64,000 nt of DNA from Pseudomonadota bacterium (GCA_026399515.1 JAPLQT010000117.1:62001-126000), one strand, 5' to 3'. Positions 8,038 through 19,078 are shown, counted from the first letter of the stretch. Numbers and translations are program-made. Notes: generated from the sequence alone by a model not told the origin.

Positions 8038-9597
8038 ATGCCGCAGAATGCCGATAATATTCTCGATCACGAGAACCTGTTCCGTCAGCCGGAGTATGTC
8101 GAGCTGTTCGAGAACAAGAAGCGGGACTTCGAGTTCGGTCATCCGGTCGACAAGGTCAAGGAAATCGTCGAATGGACCAAGACCAAGGACTACCAGGAAA
8201 AGAACTTTGCCCGCGACTCCCTGACAGTCAATCCGGCCAAGGCCTGCCAGCCGCTGGGGGCGGTATTCGTCGCCAACGGTTTCGCCCGGACGCTGTCCTT
8301 CGTGCATGGGTCGCAAGGCTGCGTGGCCTACTACCGCTCGCACTTCTCCCGTCATTTCAAGGAGCCGACCTCCTGCGTCTCTTCGTCGATGACGGAGGAC
8401 GCCGCCGTGTTCGGCGGCCTCAACAACATGGTGGACGGGCTGGCCAACACCCACAGTCTGTACAAGCCGGACATGATCGCCGTATCCACCACCTGCATGG
8501 CGGAAGTGATCGGCGACGACTTGAACGCCTTCATCAAGACGGCCAAGGAGAAGGGCAGCGTGCCGATGGACTACGACGTTCCCTTCGCACACACGCCGGC
8601 CTTCGTCGGCAGCCATATCACCGGTTACGACAATGCGCTGCTGGGCATACTCAAGCACTTCTGGGACGGCAAGGCCGACACCGCGCCGAAGCTGGAACGC
8701 GTGCCGAACGAGTCCATCAATTTCATCGGCGGCTTCGACGGCTTCGTGGTCGGCAACATGCCCGAGATACGGCGGATCTTCAAGACCATGGGCATAGAAC
8801 ACACGCTGCTGTGCGATCCATCGGACAACTGGAATACGCCGACCGACGGCACTTACCGCATGTACGACGGCGGCACCACCAAGCAGCAGGTTGCTGAAGC
8901 CTTGAACGCCAAGGCGACCATCGTGTTCCAGCAGTTCTCGGCCGAAAAGACCGCCAAGCTGATCGCCGAACACGGGCAGGAAGTCGTGGCGCTGAATCAT
9001 CCGATGGGCGTCGCCGGCACCGACCAGTTCCTGATGGCGCTCTCGCGCATCAGCGGCAAGCCTATCCCGGCCGAACTGGAACTCGAGCGCGGCCGCCTGG
9101 TGGATGCCATCGCCGATTCCCAGGCGCACCTGCACGGCAAGAAGTACGCGCTGTACGGCGATCCGGACCTGATGCTGGGGCTGACCCAGTTCCTGCTGGA
9201 ACTCGGCGCCGAGCCGACCCATGTGCTATCCACCAACGGCGACGACAAATGGGCGGCCAAGGTGCAGGCCCTGTTCGATGCCTCGCCCTTCGGTAAGAAC
9301 TGCAAGGTGTACCCGAAGCGCGACCTGTGGCATATGCGTTCCTTGCTGTTTACCGAGCCGGTGGACTTCCTCATCGGCAACACCTACGGCAAGTACCTGG
9401 AGCGCGATACCGGGACGCCGCTGATACGCCTGGTGTTCCCGATCTTCGATAGACACCACTACCACCGCATGCCCATCTGGGGTTACGAAGGCGCGATGCG
9501 GGTGCTGGTGATGCTGCTCGACGAGTTCTTCGAATCCCTCGATGCCAACACCATCATTCCGGGGAAGACCGACTACTCGTACGACATCATCCGTTAA
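8038..9597 (+). CDS. nifK: nitrogenase MoFe protein beta chain NifK
   Basis: This 519-residue subunit shares the P-cluster with NifD. Its cluster ligands Cys70, Cys95 and Cys153 lie in [21 protein letters not shown] and [12 protein letters not shown]. The N-terminal extension (about 60 residues) is of the long Azotobacter/Klebsiella class. An AAGGAG ribosome-binding site lies 8 bp before the ATG. It is cotranscribed with nifD and followed, after a hairpin, by nifE. Confidence 0.98.
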   Translation: MPQNADNILDHENLFRQPEYVELFENKKRDFEFGHPVDKVKEIVEWTKTKDYQEKNFARDSLTVNPAKACQPLGAVFVANGFARTLSFVHGSQGCVAYYRSHFSRHFKEPTSCVSSSMTEDAAVFGGLNNMVDGLANTHSLYKPDMIAVSTTCMAEVIGDDLNAFIKTAKEKGSVPMDYDVPFAHTPAFVGSHITGYDNALLGILKHFWDGKADTAPKLERVPNESINFIGGFDGFVVGNMPEIRRIFKTMGIEHTLLCDPSDNWNTPTDGTYRMYDGGTTKQQVAEALNAKATIVFQQFSAEKTAKLIAEHGQEVVALNHPMGVAGTDQFLMALSRISGKPIPAELELERGRLVDAIADSQAHLHGKKYALYGDPDLMLGLTQFLLELGAEPTHVLSTNGDDKWAAKVQALFDASPFGKNCKVYPKRDLWHMRSLLFTEPVDFLIGNTYGKYLERDTGTPLIRLVFPIFDRHHYHRMPIWGYEGAMRVLVMLLDEFFESLDANTIIPGKTDYSYDIIR

Positions 9598-9618
9598 ACG
9601 TAACACCGCGTGGCACCG

Positions 9619-9647
9619 GCCTGCCCCAGCGAATTCCCGGGGCAGGC
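9619..9647 (+). promoter_or_regulatory. nifK-nifE intergenic hairpin
   Basis: GCCTGCCCC (9619-9627) pairs with GGGGCAGGC (9639-9647) across an 11-nt loop. No T-run follows. It may mark a processing or stability boundary between the structural genes and the lower-demand scaffold genes. Confidence 0.6.
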
Positions 9648-9679
9648 GCAACGAGGTAATTCAGCTAAGGGGTACGATC

Positions 9680-11074
9680 ATGGGTGCGCCGCTCAACGAA
9701 AAGCTTCAGGATGTCTTCAGCGAACCCGGTTGCGACAAGAACCAGGGCAAGTCGGACAAGGAGCGCAAGAAAGGCTGTACCAAGCAGCTCTCGCCGGGCG
9801 CGGCGGCGGGCGGTTGCGCCTTCGATGGCGCCAAGATCGCCTTGCAGCCCATCGTCGACGTCGCCCACCTGGTGCATGGCCCGATCGCCTGCGAAGGCAA
9901 TTCCTGGGACAACCGTCACGCGCTGTCTTCCGGCGCGACGACCTACCGCACCGGCTTCACCACCGACATCAGCGAGCTCGACGTCATTTATGGCGGGGAG
10001 AAGCGCCTTTATAAGGCGATCAAAGAGATCATCGACAAATACGACCCGCCGGCGGTGTTCGTCTACCAGACCTGCGTCACCGCCCTGATCGGCGACGACA
10101 TCGAGGTGGTGTGCAAGGCGGCGGCCAAGAAATTCGGCAAGCCGGTGATCCCGGTCAATTCGCCCGGTTTCGCCGGGGTCAAGAACCTCGGCAACAAGCT
10201 GGGTGGCGAGGCGCTGCTGGATTATGTTATCGGCACCGCCGAGCCGGAATACACCACGCCCTACGACATCAACATCATCGGCGAGTACAACCTGTCCGGT
10301 GAGCTGTGGCAGGTCAAGCCGCTGCTCGATGCCATGGGAGTCCGCGTGCTGGCCTGCATCAGCGGCGACGCGCGCTACCAGGAAGTGGCTTATTCGCATC
10401 GCGCCAAGGCGGCGATGATGGTCTGCTCGAAGGCGATGATCAACATTTCGCGCAAGATGGAAGAGCGTTACGGCATCCCTTTCTTCGAAGGCTCTTTCTA
10501 CGGCATCGGCGACGTGTCCGACAGCCTTCGCGAAATCGCCCGGCTGCTGGTTCAGCAGGGCGCGCCGGACGACATCATCGCCCGTACCGAAGCGCTGATT
10601 GCGGCAGAGGAAGCCCGCGCCTGGGCTCGGCTTGAACCGTACAAGGCACGGCTCAAGGGCAAGCGCGTGCTGCTGATCACCGGTGGCGTGAAGTCATGGT
10701 CGGTGGTGGCGGCCTTGCAGGAAGTCGGCATCGAGATCGTCGGCACCAGCGTCAAGAAGTCGACCAAGGAAGACAAGGAGAAGATCAAGGAAATCATGGG
10801 CGACGAAGCGCACATGATCGACGACATGCCGCCGCGCGAGATGTACAAGATGCTCAAGGAAGCGCGCGCCGACATCATGCTCTCGGGCGGCCGCTCGCAG
10901 TTCGTCGCCCTCAAGGCCAAGATGCCCTGGCTCGACATCAACCAGGAACGCCATCACGCCTTTGCCGGCTACGAAGGCATGGTCAAACTGGTGCAGGAAC
11001 TCGACAAGACCCTCTACAACCCGGTGTGGGACCAGGTGCGGCTTCCCGCGCCCTGGGACGTAGCGGCGGCCTGA
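9680..11074 (+). CDS. nifE: FeMo-cofactor scaffold protein NifE
   Basis: This 464-residue protein is a paralogue of NifD. With NifN it forms the scaffold on which the NifB-cofactor is matured to FeMo-co. The start at 9680 (MGAPLNEKLQDVF) follows AAGGGGTACGATC; upstream in-frame sequence belongs to the nifK end. Conserved stretches are AAGGCAFDGAKIAL, VHGPIACEGNSWDNR and YQTCVTALIGDD, with Cys in the positions used for cluster binding, and VVALNHP-type P-cluster His residues absent as expected. It is followed by nifN after 12 bp. Confidence 0.96.
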   Translation: MGAPLNEKLQDVFSEPGCDKNQGKSDKERKKGCTKQLSPGAAAGGCAFDGAKIALQPIVDVAHLVHGPIACEGNSWDNRHALSSGATTYRTGFTTDISELDVIYGGEKRLYKAIKEIIDKYDPPAVFVYQTCVTALIGDDIEVVCKAAAKKFGKPVIPVNSPGFAGVKNLGNKLGGEALLDYVIGTAEPEYTTPYDINIIGEYNLSGELWQVKPLLDAMGVRVLACISGDARYQEVAYSHRAKAAMMVCSKAMINISRKMEERYGIPFFEGSFYGIGDVSDSLREIARLLVQQGAPDDIIARTEALIAAEEARAWARLEPYKARLKGKRVLLITGGVKSWSVVAALQEVGIEIVGTSVKKSTKEDKEKIKEIMGDEAHMIDDMPPREMYKMLKEARADIMLSGGRSQFVALKAKMPWLDINQERHHAFAGYEGMVKLVQELDKTLYNPVWDQVRLPAPWDVAAA

Positions 11075-11086
11075 TCGGAATCCGAC

Positions 11087-12496
11087 ATGGCCACGGTCAA
11101 AACCCAGTTCAAGGCGGCTGCCGTCAATCCGCTCAAGATGAGCCAGCCGCTCGGCGCCGCCTATGCCTTCATGGGCATGCATCGCTGCATGCCGGTGATG
11201 CACGGCTCGCAGGGCTGCACCTCGTTCGGCCTGGTGCTTCTGGTGCGCCACTTTCGCGAAGCGATACCCTTGCAGACCACGGCGATGAACGAGGCAACCA
11301 CGGTGATGGGCGGTTTCGACAACATCGAAAAAGCCATCCTCAACATCCGTGAGCGTGCCAAGCCGGATCTGATCGCCATCTGCTCGACCGGACTCACCGA
11401 AACCAAGGGCGATGATGTCGATGGCTATCTGCAACTGGTCCGGCAGCGCCATCCAGAAGTCGCCGATACGGCGCTCGTCTATGTATCGACACCAGACTAT
11501 GTCGGCGCCTTCCAGGACGGATGGGCCAAGGCGGTGAGTGCCTTCATCAAGGCACTGGTGAGCCCGGTTGCCGAAAGAACGCCGGGCCAGATCAATATCC
11601 TGCCGGGCTGTCATCTGACGCCGGCCGATATCGAAGAGTTGCGCGAAATCGTCCTTTCTTTCGGCCTGACGCCGCTGTTCCTTCCCGACTTGTCGCGCTC
11701 GCTCGATGGCCACATGTCCGACGCGTTCAGCCCGACCACCATGGGCGGCACCACGCTGGCCGAGGTCCGCGAGATGGGTGCCTCGGTCGCCAGCATCGCC
11801 ATCGGCGAGCAGATGCGGCCCTGCGCCGAACTGTTGCGGGAACGCGCGGGCATTCCGTACACGCTGTTCGACCGGCTCACCGGACTGGAAGCCAACGATC
11901 GCCTGCTGGCGCATTTGTCGGCGCTCTCCGGGGTGTCGGTGCCGCAAAAATGGCGTCGCCAGCGCAGCCAGTTGCAGGATGCCATGCTCGATGCGCACTT
12001 CTTCTTCAGCGGCAAGAGAGTGGCGCTCGGCGCCGAGCCCGACCTGCTCTGGGCCTTGGCCAGCATGCTCAGTGAGATGGGCTGCGAAATCGCCAGCGCC
12101 GTCACCACAACGCATTCGCCGCTGCTCGAACGGATGCCGAGCGCCGAGGTGCTGATCGGCGATCTGGAAGACCTGGAAAAATCGGCGGCAGGTTGCGACC
12201 TGCTGGTCACTCATTCTCACGGCCGCCAGGCCGCCGAGCGCCTGCATATTTCCCACTACCGCGCCGGCCTGCCGATGTTCGACCGCCTGGGCGCCGGACA
12301 TAAACTGATGGTCGGCTACCGCGGAACCCGCGAGGTGATTTTCGAGGTCGGCAATATGTTTCTCGCGGACCTGCATCACCACCACGGCACGCCTCAGTCT
12401 TGGCCGCTGCCCGAGGCTACGCTCAAGGCGGTGGCCGATGCCGGCGTCAAGGGAAACCCTTCGGCAACCGCCGCGGCCACCCTTTCCCTTCAATAG
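11087..12496 (+). CDS. nifN: FeMo-cofactor scaffold protein NifN
   Basis: This 469-residue paralogue of NifK partners NifE. The N terminus AAAVNPLKMSQPLGAAYAF matches NifN, which has shorter N-terminal sequence than NifK. SQGCTSFGLVLLVRHFRE and CSTGLTETKGDD correspond to the P-cluster-region motifs of NifK with partial Cys retention. It lies 12 bp after nifE and 9 bp before nifX, in one transcript. Confidence 0.95.
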   Translation: MATVKTQFKAAAVNPLKMSQPLGAAYAFMGMHRCMPVMHGSQGCTSFGLVLLVRHFREAIPLQTTAMNEATTVMGGFDNIEKAILNIRERAKPDLIAICSTGLTETKGDDVDGYLQLVRQRHPEVADTALVYVSTPDYVGAFQDGWAKAVSAFIKALVSPVAERTPGQINILPGCHLTPADIEELREIVLSFGLTPLFLPDLSRSLDGHMSDAFSPTTMGGTTLAEVREMGASVASIAIGEQMRPCAELLRERAGIPYTLFDRLTGLEANDRLLAHLSALSGVSVPQKWRRQRSQLQDAMLDAHFFFSGKRVALGAEPDLLWALASMLSEMGCEIASAVTTTHSPLLERMPSAEVLIGDLEDLEKSAAGCDLLVTHSHGRQAAERLHISHYRAGLPMFDRLGAGHKLMVGYRGTREVIFEVGNMFLADLHHHHGTPQSWPLPEATLKAVADAGVKGNPSATAAATLSLQ

Positions 12497-12505
12497 GAGA
12501 TCACC

Positions 12506-12925
12506 ATGAAAATCGCATTTTCGACCCAGGACCTGCAACGCGTCGACGCCCACTTCGGCTGGGCCAAGAACATCGCGGTCTATGACGTACGTCCCGACGG
12601 CTACGATTTCGTCCAGACCTTCACCTTCGACGGCGATCTTCAGGAGGACGGCAATGAGGACAAGCTCGCGCCCAAGATAGAGGCGATCAAGGATTGTGCG
12701 ATTCTTTATGTTGCGGCCATTGGCGGCTCGGGCGCCGCCCGCGTGGTCGCCAACAAGATCCACCCGATCAAGGTGACCCAGCCCGAGGTGATCCTCGACA
12801 TCCTCGACAAGCTCCAGGATGTCCTCAAGGGCACGCCGCCGCCCTGGCTGCGCAAGGCGCTGGCCAAGGGCCAGGAGCGCGAATTCGATTTCGACGAGGC
12901 AGAGATGGGAGTTCAACATGGCTGA
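12506..12925 (+). CDS. nifX: nitrogen fixation protein NifX
   Basis: This 139-residue protein of the dinitrogenase iron-molybdenum cofactor family binds FeMo-co precursors and passes them between NifB and NifEN. The start [20 protein letters not shown] is the family's N-terminal signature, including the conserved DAHFG. An AGGAGATCACC ribosome-binding region precedes the ATG. Its stop overlaps the next gene by 8 bp, which suggests coupled translation. Confidence 0.95.
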   Translation: MKIAFSTQDLQRVDAHFGWAKNIAVYDVRPDGYDFVQTFTFDGDLQEDGNEDKLAPKIEAIKDCAILYVAAIGGSGAARVVANKIHPIKVTQPEVILDILDKLQDVLKGTPPPWLRKALAKGQEREFDFDEAEMGVQHG

Positions 12926-13400
12926 AGCGGCGGTAGCGGAGCCAGCGGCGACGGCGGCCTCGGCGTGGGACTCGGTGTTCGTCAAAGAACTTGTCAAGCA
13001 GTGGCGCGCTCAGGACACACACGGCGCATGGGAAGGCAAGAGCGACGAGAAGCTGCTCGCGCCCTACATCATCACCAAGGAACAGCGCCGCGAAATGCCC
13101 ATCATCGGCGATCCGGATCCGGAAACCCTGTGGCGTCTCGAACTGTTCTTCAACGCCGTGGGCCTCGCCATCGAGCGCAGCACCGGCGTGATGGTGAGCC
13201 CGATGATGAAAATGAGCCACGAAGGCTTCGGCCGCCAGGTGCTGATCGCCGGCCGGCTGATCGTAGTGAACAAGCAGTTGCGCGACGTCCATCGCTTCGG
13301 CTTCGAGACCATGGAGAAGCTGGCGTTGGAAGGCGAAAAGTACGTCGCGGCGGGCATAGATATGGTGACGCAATATAGAGACGTCGCGGACTACGGCTAG
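12918..13400 (+). CDS. NifX-associated nitrogen fixation protein (DUF269)
   Basis: This 160-residue protein belongs to the family regularly found directly after nifX. Conserved blocks are [39 protein letters not shown] and [26 protein letters not shown] start it at the ATG 12918 that overlaps the nifX stop; the longer frame upstream merely reads nifX out of phase. Its biochemical role is not established; presence in the nif operon is the main clue. Confidence 0.92.
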   Translation: MAEAAVAEPAATAASAWDSVFVKELVKQWRAQDTHGAWEGKSDEKLLAPYIITKEQRREMPIIGDPDPETLWRLELFFNAVGLAIERSTGVMVSPMMKMSHEGFGRQVLIAGRLIVVNKQLRDVHRFGFETMEKLALEGEKYVAAGIDMVTQYRDVADYG

Positions 13401-13408
13401 GAACGAAA

Positions 13409-13618
13409 ATGGAAATCGCAAGCGAATCATTGGAAGACTTGAAACTACAGACCAAGAAGGCGTCCGCCCGCGCCATGAACCTCAAGATGGAATTGCATGA
13501 TCTCTCGGAGGAGTTGCCTATCGGCTGGGAGAAGATTCCGGAAGTGGCGCAACGCGCCCACCATGCCTTCGAGACGCTGACGCTGCTCAGGGCACGCGTC
13601 GCGGCGCTGGGAGAGTGA
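13409..13618 (+). CDS. CCE_0567 family (DUF683) small nif protein
   Basis: This is a 69-residue, all-helical protein. The conserved core [24 protein letters not shown] identifies the small metalloprotein family found in nif operons, whose cyanobacterial member forms a helical hairpin and binds metal. It contains several His (HD, AHHAF) that could act as ligands. It lies between the NifX-associated gene and the ferredoxin with only 4-8 bp on each side, so it is part of the nif transcript. Confidence 0.9.
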   Translation: MEIASESLEDLKLQTKKASARAMNLKMELHDLSEELPIGWEKIPEVAQRAHHAFETLTLLRARVAALGE

Positions 13619-13622
13619 TGGC

Positions 13623-13943
13623 ATGGCTGCGTTTACCATCACCCTGCCCAGCGGGAAATCGTGGACGCCGCAATACGCGGCGTCGATCAACGAGGAAAAA
13701 TGCATCGGTTGCGGCCGCTGCTTCAAGGTATGCGGGCGCGACGTGCTTCAACTGGTGGGCTTGACCGAAGACGGCGAGCGCATCGGGGTATCCGCCGATC
13801 CGGAAGACGATGACGACGAGGAATACGAAAAGAAAGTCATGACCATCGCCAATCCGGAGAACTGTGTGGGCTGCGAGGCGTGCATGAAAATCTGCCCGAA
13901 GAAGTGCTATACCCACGCTGCGGCAGATGCGCCCCTGGCCTGA
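13623..13943 (+). CDS. fdxB: nif-specific 2[4Fe-4S] ferredoxin III (FdxB type)
   Basis: This is a 106-residue ferredoxin with two cluster motifs, [14 protein letters not shown] near residue 24 and [15 protein letters not shown] near residue 83. They are separated by an acidic loop ([13 protein letters not shown]) typical of the ferredoxin III nif-specific family. It probably supplies electrons to nitrogenase or to cofactor assembly. It is the last gene of the nif run; no clear terminator follows. Confidence 0.93.
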   Translation: MAAFTITLPSGKSWTPQYAASINEEKCIGCGRCFKVCGRDVLQLVGLTEDGERIGVSADPEDDDDEEYEKKVMTIANPENCVGCEACMKICPKKCYTHAAADAPLA

Positions 13944-14597
13944 GCCGATGCCCTATGCGCGACGCCTCTCCACCCGTTGAGGATTCCGCCATCGATTGCG
14001 CTTCGACCGATGGCCAGCGGGACGCACAATTTTTCGGGGCATACGCGTTGGCCAACGGATTCGCCGTGTATTTGGACAGCCCTAAGGCTGACGCCGCCTG
14101 TCGAACTTCATTGCCGTCGGTTGACACTATCCAGGGGCACCTACCCGCCGGATTGCACCGATCCGATGCATGAGCCCTGGGAATCTGCACAGCTCGCACC
14201 AAACAACCTGTTAGGCGCGCAGTTGGCCTGATTGACGAGACACCATACCTCGTGATCTTCCGCAGTGCCAAGCCAACTTGGACGTCTTCATCGTCCCAGC
14301 ATGCTAACCACCGATGCGGTATACCGTTCGCGCATTTTCGACACGCTGATGAACAATCTCGATGGCATGGTCTACCCGGTCGGGGGGCCGGTATTCTCCA
14401 GATTGCGGACCTGACTGACAATTTGCGCAAGGTCCGCTCATTGCTGATTGCAGCCAGAGGCGGTGTGTGACCTTGTCCCTCCCGTGCCTACTTGGAGTCG
14501 AAACGCGTCCAAACCTGCCCTGGTGGGAACGCCAGCTCTCGAATCGGGATTTCGCACGCTCAGGCTATCCACACCCGGCACCCGTTTGCTCCACACC
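13944..14597. other. 654-bp gap after the nif operon, decayed DNA
   Basis: No intact gene is visible. Short open frames occur on both strands, but none has convincing composition except a 37-residue PAS-like fragment at 14301. No intrinsic terminator with a T-run was found. It is read as degraded intergenic sequence between the nif operon and the convergent export operon. Confidence 0.5.
14301..14414 (+). pseudogene. fragment resembling the start of a PAS sensor domain
   Basis: The frame MLTTDAVYRSRIFDTLMNNL continues DGMVY and then loses similarity before a stop. The pattern helix plus NLDGMVY is typical of the first helix and strand of PAS domains in histidine kinases and diguanylate cyclases. 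Only about 25 residues are recognisable, so this is tentative. Confidence 0.3.
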
Positions 14598-15800
14598 TTA
14601 CTCCGCGCGCAACGCCTCCACTGCGTCCAGCCCTGCCGCGCGGCGGGCCGGCAGGACGCCGGCGAGCAGGCCGATGGCGATAGCGATGGCTTCGGCGAGG
14701 AAAACGAACAACAACGGGGTATGCACCGGCAGGGCCGGCACCAGCAGATGGATCAACTGCGCCAGGCCGAAGCCGAGAATCAGGCCGAAGATGCCGCCGA
14801 CGGCGGAGAGCGCCACCGCTTCGCCGAGAAAGATGCCGAGGATGGTTTTGCGCTGCGCGCCGAGCGCCACCAACAGGCCGATTTCGCTGGTGCGTTCGGT
14901 GACGGCGATGGTCATGATGGTGATGATGCCGACGCCGCCGACCAGGAGCGAAATGCTGCCGAGAGCGCCGACCGCCATGGTCAGGATGTCGAGGATGTTC
15001 GATAGGGTACGCAGCATGTCTTCCTGCGTCGTGACGGTGAAATCCTCGCGGCCATGGCGCGATTTTAGAACCTGCTTGACCGCGTCGCTGACCTGCGCCG
15101 CCGGAACGCCCTCGGCGTAGGAGACATGGATTTCCATCAGGCCGTCGCGATTGTAAAGCTCCAGCGCCCGCGCCGCCGGAATGTAGGCGGTGTCGTCCAG
15201 GTCGATGCCGAGCACCTGGCCTTTGGCTTCGAGGACGCCGATCACGCGGAACTGCATGTTGCCGATGCGCACCCGTGCACCGAGCGGATTGCCGTCGCTG
15301 AACAATTCGTTCTTCAGCTTAGCGCCGAGCACCACGAAGGCGCGCGCATGCTCGCTGTCTTCCTCCGGCAGGAACTGGCCGCTCTTCACCTTGATGCTGA
15401 ACACCTGCAACATCGCCGCGTTGACCCCATACACCGTAGTGCGCCGCAAGCGGCCGTTGCCGCCGACTTCGGAGTTGCCCCAGACGACCGAGGTCATCGC
15501 CGCGACGTTCGGCAGGTGTTCCAGCGCGCGCGCGTCGTCCAGCGTCAGCGGCCGAACCGAAGTCGGGATACCGGTCGGCGTCGGTCCGCTGGTCTTGACC
15601 TTGCCCGGCGCGACGGCGATGACGTTGGTGCCGAACTTGGTGAACTCGGCCAGCACGAAGCGATGGATGCCTTCCCCGATGGAGGTCAGCAGGATCACCG
15701 CGGCGATGCCGACGGCAATGCCGAGCAGCGTCAGGAAACTGCGCAAGCGGTGCGCGGTAATGGCGCGCAGGGCAAGCAGCAGGCTGTCTCCGAGTCTCAT
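14598..15800 (-). CDS. MacB-like ABC transporter permease (FtsX family)
   Basis: This 400-residue membrane protein begins with a cytoplasmic LALRAITAHRLRSFLTLLGIAVGIAAV block and first membrane segment. A large periplasmic MacB-PCD domain (about residues 45-240) follows, then three C-terminal membrane helices. ERTSEIGLLVALGAQRKTI is the FtsX-family coupling loop. Together with the ATPase and membrane fusion protein upstream it forms a MacAB-type exporter for a peptide, lipid or macrolide-like substrate; the substrate cannot be told. It is 15 bp after a second, frameshifted permease gene. Confidence 0.9.
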   Translation of the reverse strand: MRLGDSLLLALRAITAHRLRSFLTLLGIAVGIAAVILLTSIGEGIHRFVLAEFTKFGTNVIAVAPGKVKTSGPTPTGIPTSVRPLTLDDARALEHLPNVAAMTSVVWGNSEVGGNGRLRRTTVYGVNAAMLQVFSIKVKSGQFLPEEDSEHARAFVVLGAKLKNELFSDGNPLGARVRIGNMQFRVIGVLEAKGQVLGIDLDDTAYIPAARALELYNRDGLMEIHVSYAEGVPAAQVSDAVKQVLKSRHGREDFTVTTQEDMLRTLSNILDILTMAVGALGSISLLVGGVGIITIMTIAVTERTSEIGLLVALGAQRKTILGIFLGEAVALSAVGGIFGLILGFGLAQLIHLLVPALPVHTPLLFVFLAEAIAIAIGLLAGVLPARRAAGLDAVEALRAE

Positions 15801-15815
15801 GGTGGGTTCAAGACC

Positions 15816-17002
15816 TCATCGCTTTGATAGCGCTTGAACCGGGTCCAACGATGCGGCGCGACGCGCCGGCGCAACGCCGAAGAGGATACCGGTGGCCAGC
15901 GCCGTGCCGAGACCCGCGAGCACCGCCCAGGCGGGTGGAAACGCCGGGAAGGTCGGGTAGAGCAGGCGGATCACGGCGGCGCCCGCTTGGCCCAACAGAT
16001 AACCGACGACGGCGCCGGCCAGCGACAGCATCGCCGCCTCGGCGAGGAACGCCAGCTCTATGGTCCGGCCGGTGGCGCCGAGCGCCTTCAGCAAGCCGAT
16101 CTCGGCGGTACGCTGCACTACCGAGACCAGCATCACGTTCATCACCAGGATGCCGGCCACCGCCAGGCTGATCGCGGCAATGCCGGCGACGCCGAGGGTC
16201 AGGGCGCCCAGCAGGCGGTCGAAAGTTGCCAGCACGGCATCCTGGGTGATGACGGTTACATCCTCCTCGCCTTCGTGGCGTAGCTTGAGAATTTCCAGCG
16301 CCTGGTCCTTGGCCGCCGGCAGCAACTCGCGATTTTTCGCTTCGATCAAGATTCGGAACAGGGTGTTGCTGTTGAACATCGATTGCGCCAGGGCCACCGG
16401 CACCATCACCAGTTCGTCGGTATTCATGCCGAGTCCCTGGCCACTGCTGGCAAGTATGCCGACGACACGGAAACGCCGGCCGCCGATCCGCACCAGTTGT
16501 CCCAGCGCCGGCTCGGCACCGAACAGTTCGCTGCGGATCTTGGCGCCAATCACCGCTTCCGCCGCGCCCCTGCTCCAGTCCTCGTCGGTCAGGAAACGCC
16601 CCTGCCCGAGCTCGAGCCGTCGCACCTCGATGTATTGTGATGTCGTGCCGGCGACGATCACTTCGCGCAGCTTGCCGCCGAAGCTGATTTCCGAAGTGCC
16701 GACCGCCACGGGCGATACCCGGCGGACGGCGCTGCCGCGTTGCACCGCTTGGGCATCGGCGATGGTCAGGTCCCGCGGCGTGCCGGTGATGGCGTTGGCG
16801 GGATTGAAGCCGCCCGTCTGCGAGCGCCCCGGCAGGACGATGACCAGGTTGCTGCCGAGGGACGCCGCGCCCCGTCGCCCAGCGCCGTGAGCACTACTAC
16901 GGCGGCCACACCGATGGCCATCGCCAGCACCAGCAGGGAAGTCCGCAAGGGGTTGCCGGTGGCAGCGTCGCGGGCGAAGCGCAGCAGGTCCGGGGCGCGC
17001 AT
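15816..17002 (-). pseudogene. MacB-like ABC permease broken by a frameshift
   Basis: The first part (17002 down to about 16870) reads MRAPDLLRFARDAATGNPLR and the first membrane helix as far as GDGAR. Similarity then continues in another frame with ASLGSNLVIVLPGRSQTGG and a complete periplasmic domain plus three C-terminal helices (QRTAEIGLLKALGATGR). About seven codons expected between the two parts are missing, and the frame changes, consistent with a deletion of 19 or 22 nt near 16861-16875. The rest of the operon is intact. Either a recent inactivation or a sequence error. Confidence 0.85.
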
Positions 17003-17004
17003 GA

Positions 17005-17703
<699 letters not shown>

Positions 17704-17716
17704 GCTTATCGCCGTA

Positions 17717-18895
17717 TCACTTGGCCGCAGCAGCGGTCTTCTCGTCCGCCACGACATGCGCGCCGGCCTTGACGCCCTCGCGTTCCAGCGAGGTGACGAC
17801 ACGCTCGCCCGCCGCGAGACCCTCGAGGACCTCGGTGTATTCCCAATTGGCCAGCCCGGCCTTGATCTTGCGTTCTTCCAAAATGCCGTCGGCGTTTGCC
17901 ACCAGCACCCGCCCGCCTTCGAGCAGAGCGGAGGTGGGCACGCGCACCACGTTGTCGCGCACCACCAGAATCACTTCGAGGTCGGCGCTGTAACCCACCA
18001 GCAACCGGCCGGCCGCTTCCGGCTGGTCAAAAGTGGCTTCGATGTCCACCGTGCGCGACTGCTTCTCGACGGCCGAGACATAAGGTGCCACGCGCTTGAC
18101 GCGACCGGGAAAAGTCTGCTTGGGGAAGGCATCGAGACGGATGCGCACCGGCTGGCCGGCCTGGACCTTCGGCGCATCCACTTCGTCCATCGGCGCCTTG
18201 ACATAGAGGCAGGTCTCGTCGATCAGGTCGACGGCCGGCGGCATCTGTATGCCGGGGGGCGATGGGGTCGAATACTCGCCGACTTCGCCGACGATCTTGG
18301 CGACCGTGCCATCGAAAGGCGCATAAAGGACCGTCCGCCCCTGTTCGACGCGGGTCACCTTGACGCGCGCTTCGGCCTGGATCACGTCGGACTTGGCCGC
18401 GTCGCAGGCGGCCCGCTTAGCCTGCGCTTCAGCGCGGGCGGCCTCCTCCCTGGAACCGGATACGTAGTTCTTCGCCAGCAGATCGGTCTGACGTTGCGCT
18501 TCGCGTTCGGCATTGGCGGCCAGGGTGCATACCTCGGTCACATGCCGCCGCGCCGTCTCCACCTGGGTCAGCGCCAGGGCGCTCTGCGCCTGCTGATCGT
18601 CGTTCCAGAGCTTGAGCAGAAGCTGGCCCTTCTTCACCTTCTCGCCCTCCTTCACTGCCATCACCTCGATGCGCCCGCCCAGCGTCGTCGACAGCTTGGT
18701 GCGCTGGCACGCCTCGACTGTGCCGGCGCGGGTGTTGGCAATGGTGGATTCGACCTTGCCCGATCCGATCTCCTTGAAAACCACCGCGATCGGCTTGGGC
18801 CGGGTGGTCCACCAGCCGCCGGCGGCAAGCAGCAGAACGATGGCGAATGCAATCAGTAAACGCCGCACAAGAGACGATGAAGTTGGAGATTTCAT
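17717..18895 (-). CDS. MacA-like periplasmic adaptor (HlyD/RND family)
   Basis: This 392-residue adaptor has an N-terminal membrane anchor (LLIAFAIVLLLAAGGWW). Then come a lipoyl half-motif GGRIEVMAVKEGEKVKKGQLL, a long alpha-hairpin (about residues 100-175), the second half-motif APFDGTVAKIVGEVGEY and beta-barrel domains. It would link the inner-membrane ABC complex to an outer-membrane channel, which is not encoded here. It is the first gene of the four-gene export operon. The 183 bp between its start and the TetR gene show no further gene. Confidence 0.9.
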   Translation of the reverse strand: MKSPTSSSLVRRLLIAFAIVLLLAAGGWWTTRPKPIAVVFKEIGSGKVESTIANTRAGTVEACQRTKLSTTLGGRIEVMAVKEGEKVKKGQLLLKLWNDDQQAQSALALTQVETARRHVTEVCTLAANAEREAQRQTDLLAKNYVSGSREEAARAEAQAKRAACDAAKSDVIQAEARVKVTRVEQGRTVLYAPFDGTVAKIVGEVGEYSTPSPPGIQMPPAVDLIDETCLYVKAPMDEVDAPKVQAGQPVRIRLDAFPKQTFPGRVKRVAPYVSAVEKQSRTVDIEATFDQPEAAGRLLVGYSADLEVILVVRDNVVRVPTSALLEGGRVLVANADGILEERKIKAGLANWEYTEVLEGLAAGERVVTSLEREGVKAGAHVVADEKTAAAAK

Positions 18896-19078
18896 GGTGA
18901 ACTGCCCGGAATGATCGTGCCCGATGGGGTTAGCGTGCCCATTCTACCCGTCTGAAAAAACAGTTCGCTCGCGGCGGACGTATTTCGCTGCGGCGAAGAT
19001 CAGCAAGGACGAAGACGAACGTCTATCGATCCGCGAAAAAAGCAAAGGTCTTTGTGCAGGTGTGGCCTGACAGCCGTC

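Noticed and set aside
9611-9626. TGGCACCGGCCTGCCC before nifE as a second sigma-54 promoter
   Set aside because: The GG and GC doublets are 9 bp apart instead of 10 and the -12 element is poor; the bases are part of a hairpin.
10694-12997. Minus-strand frame of 767 residues over nifE-nifN-nifX
   Set aside because: It crosses three certain genes antisense and has shadow composition; no known motif.
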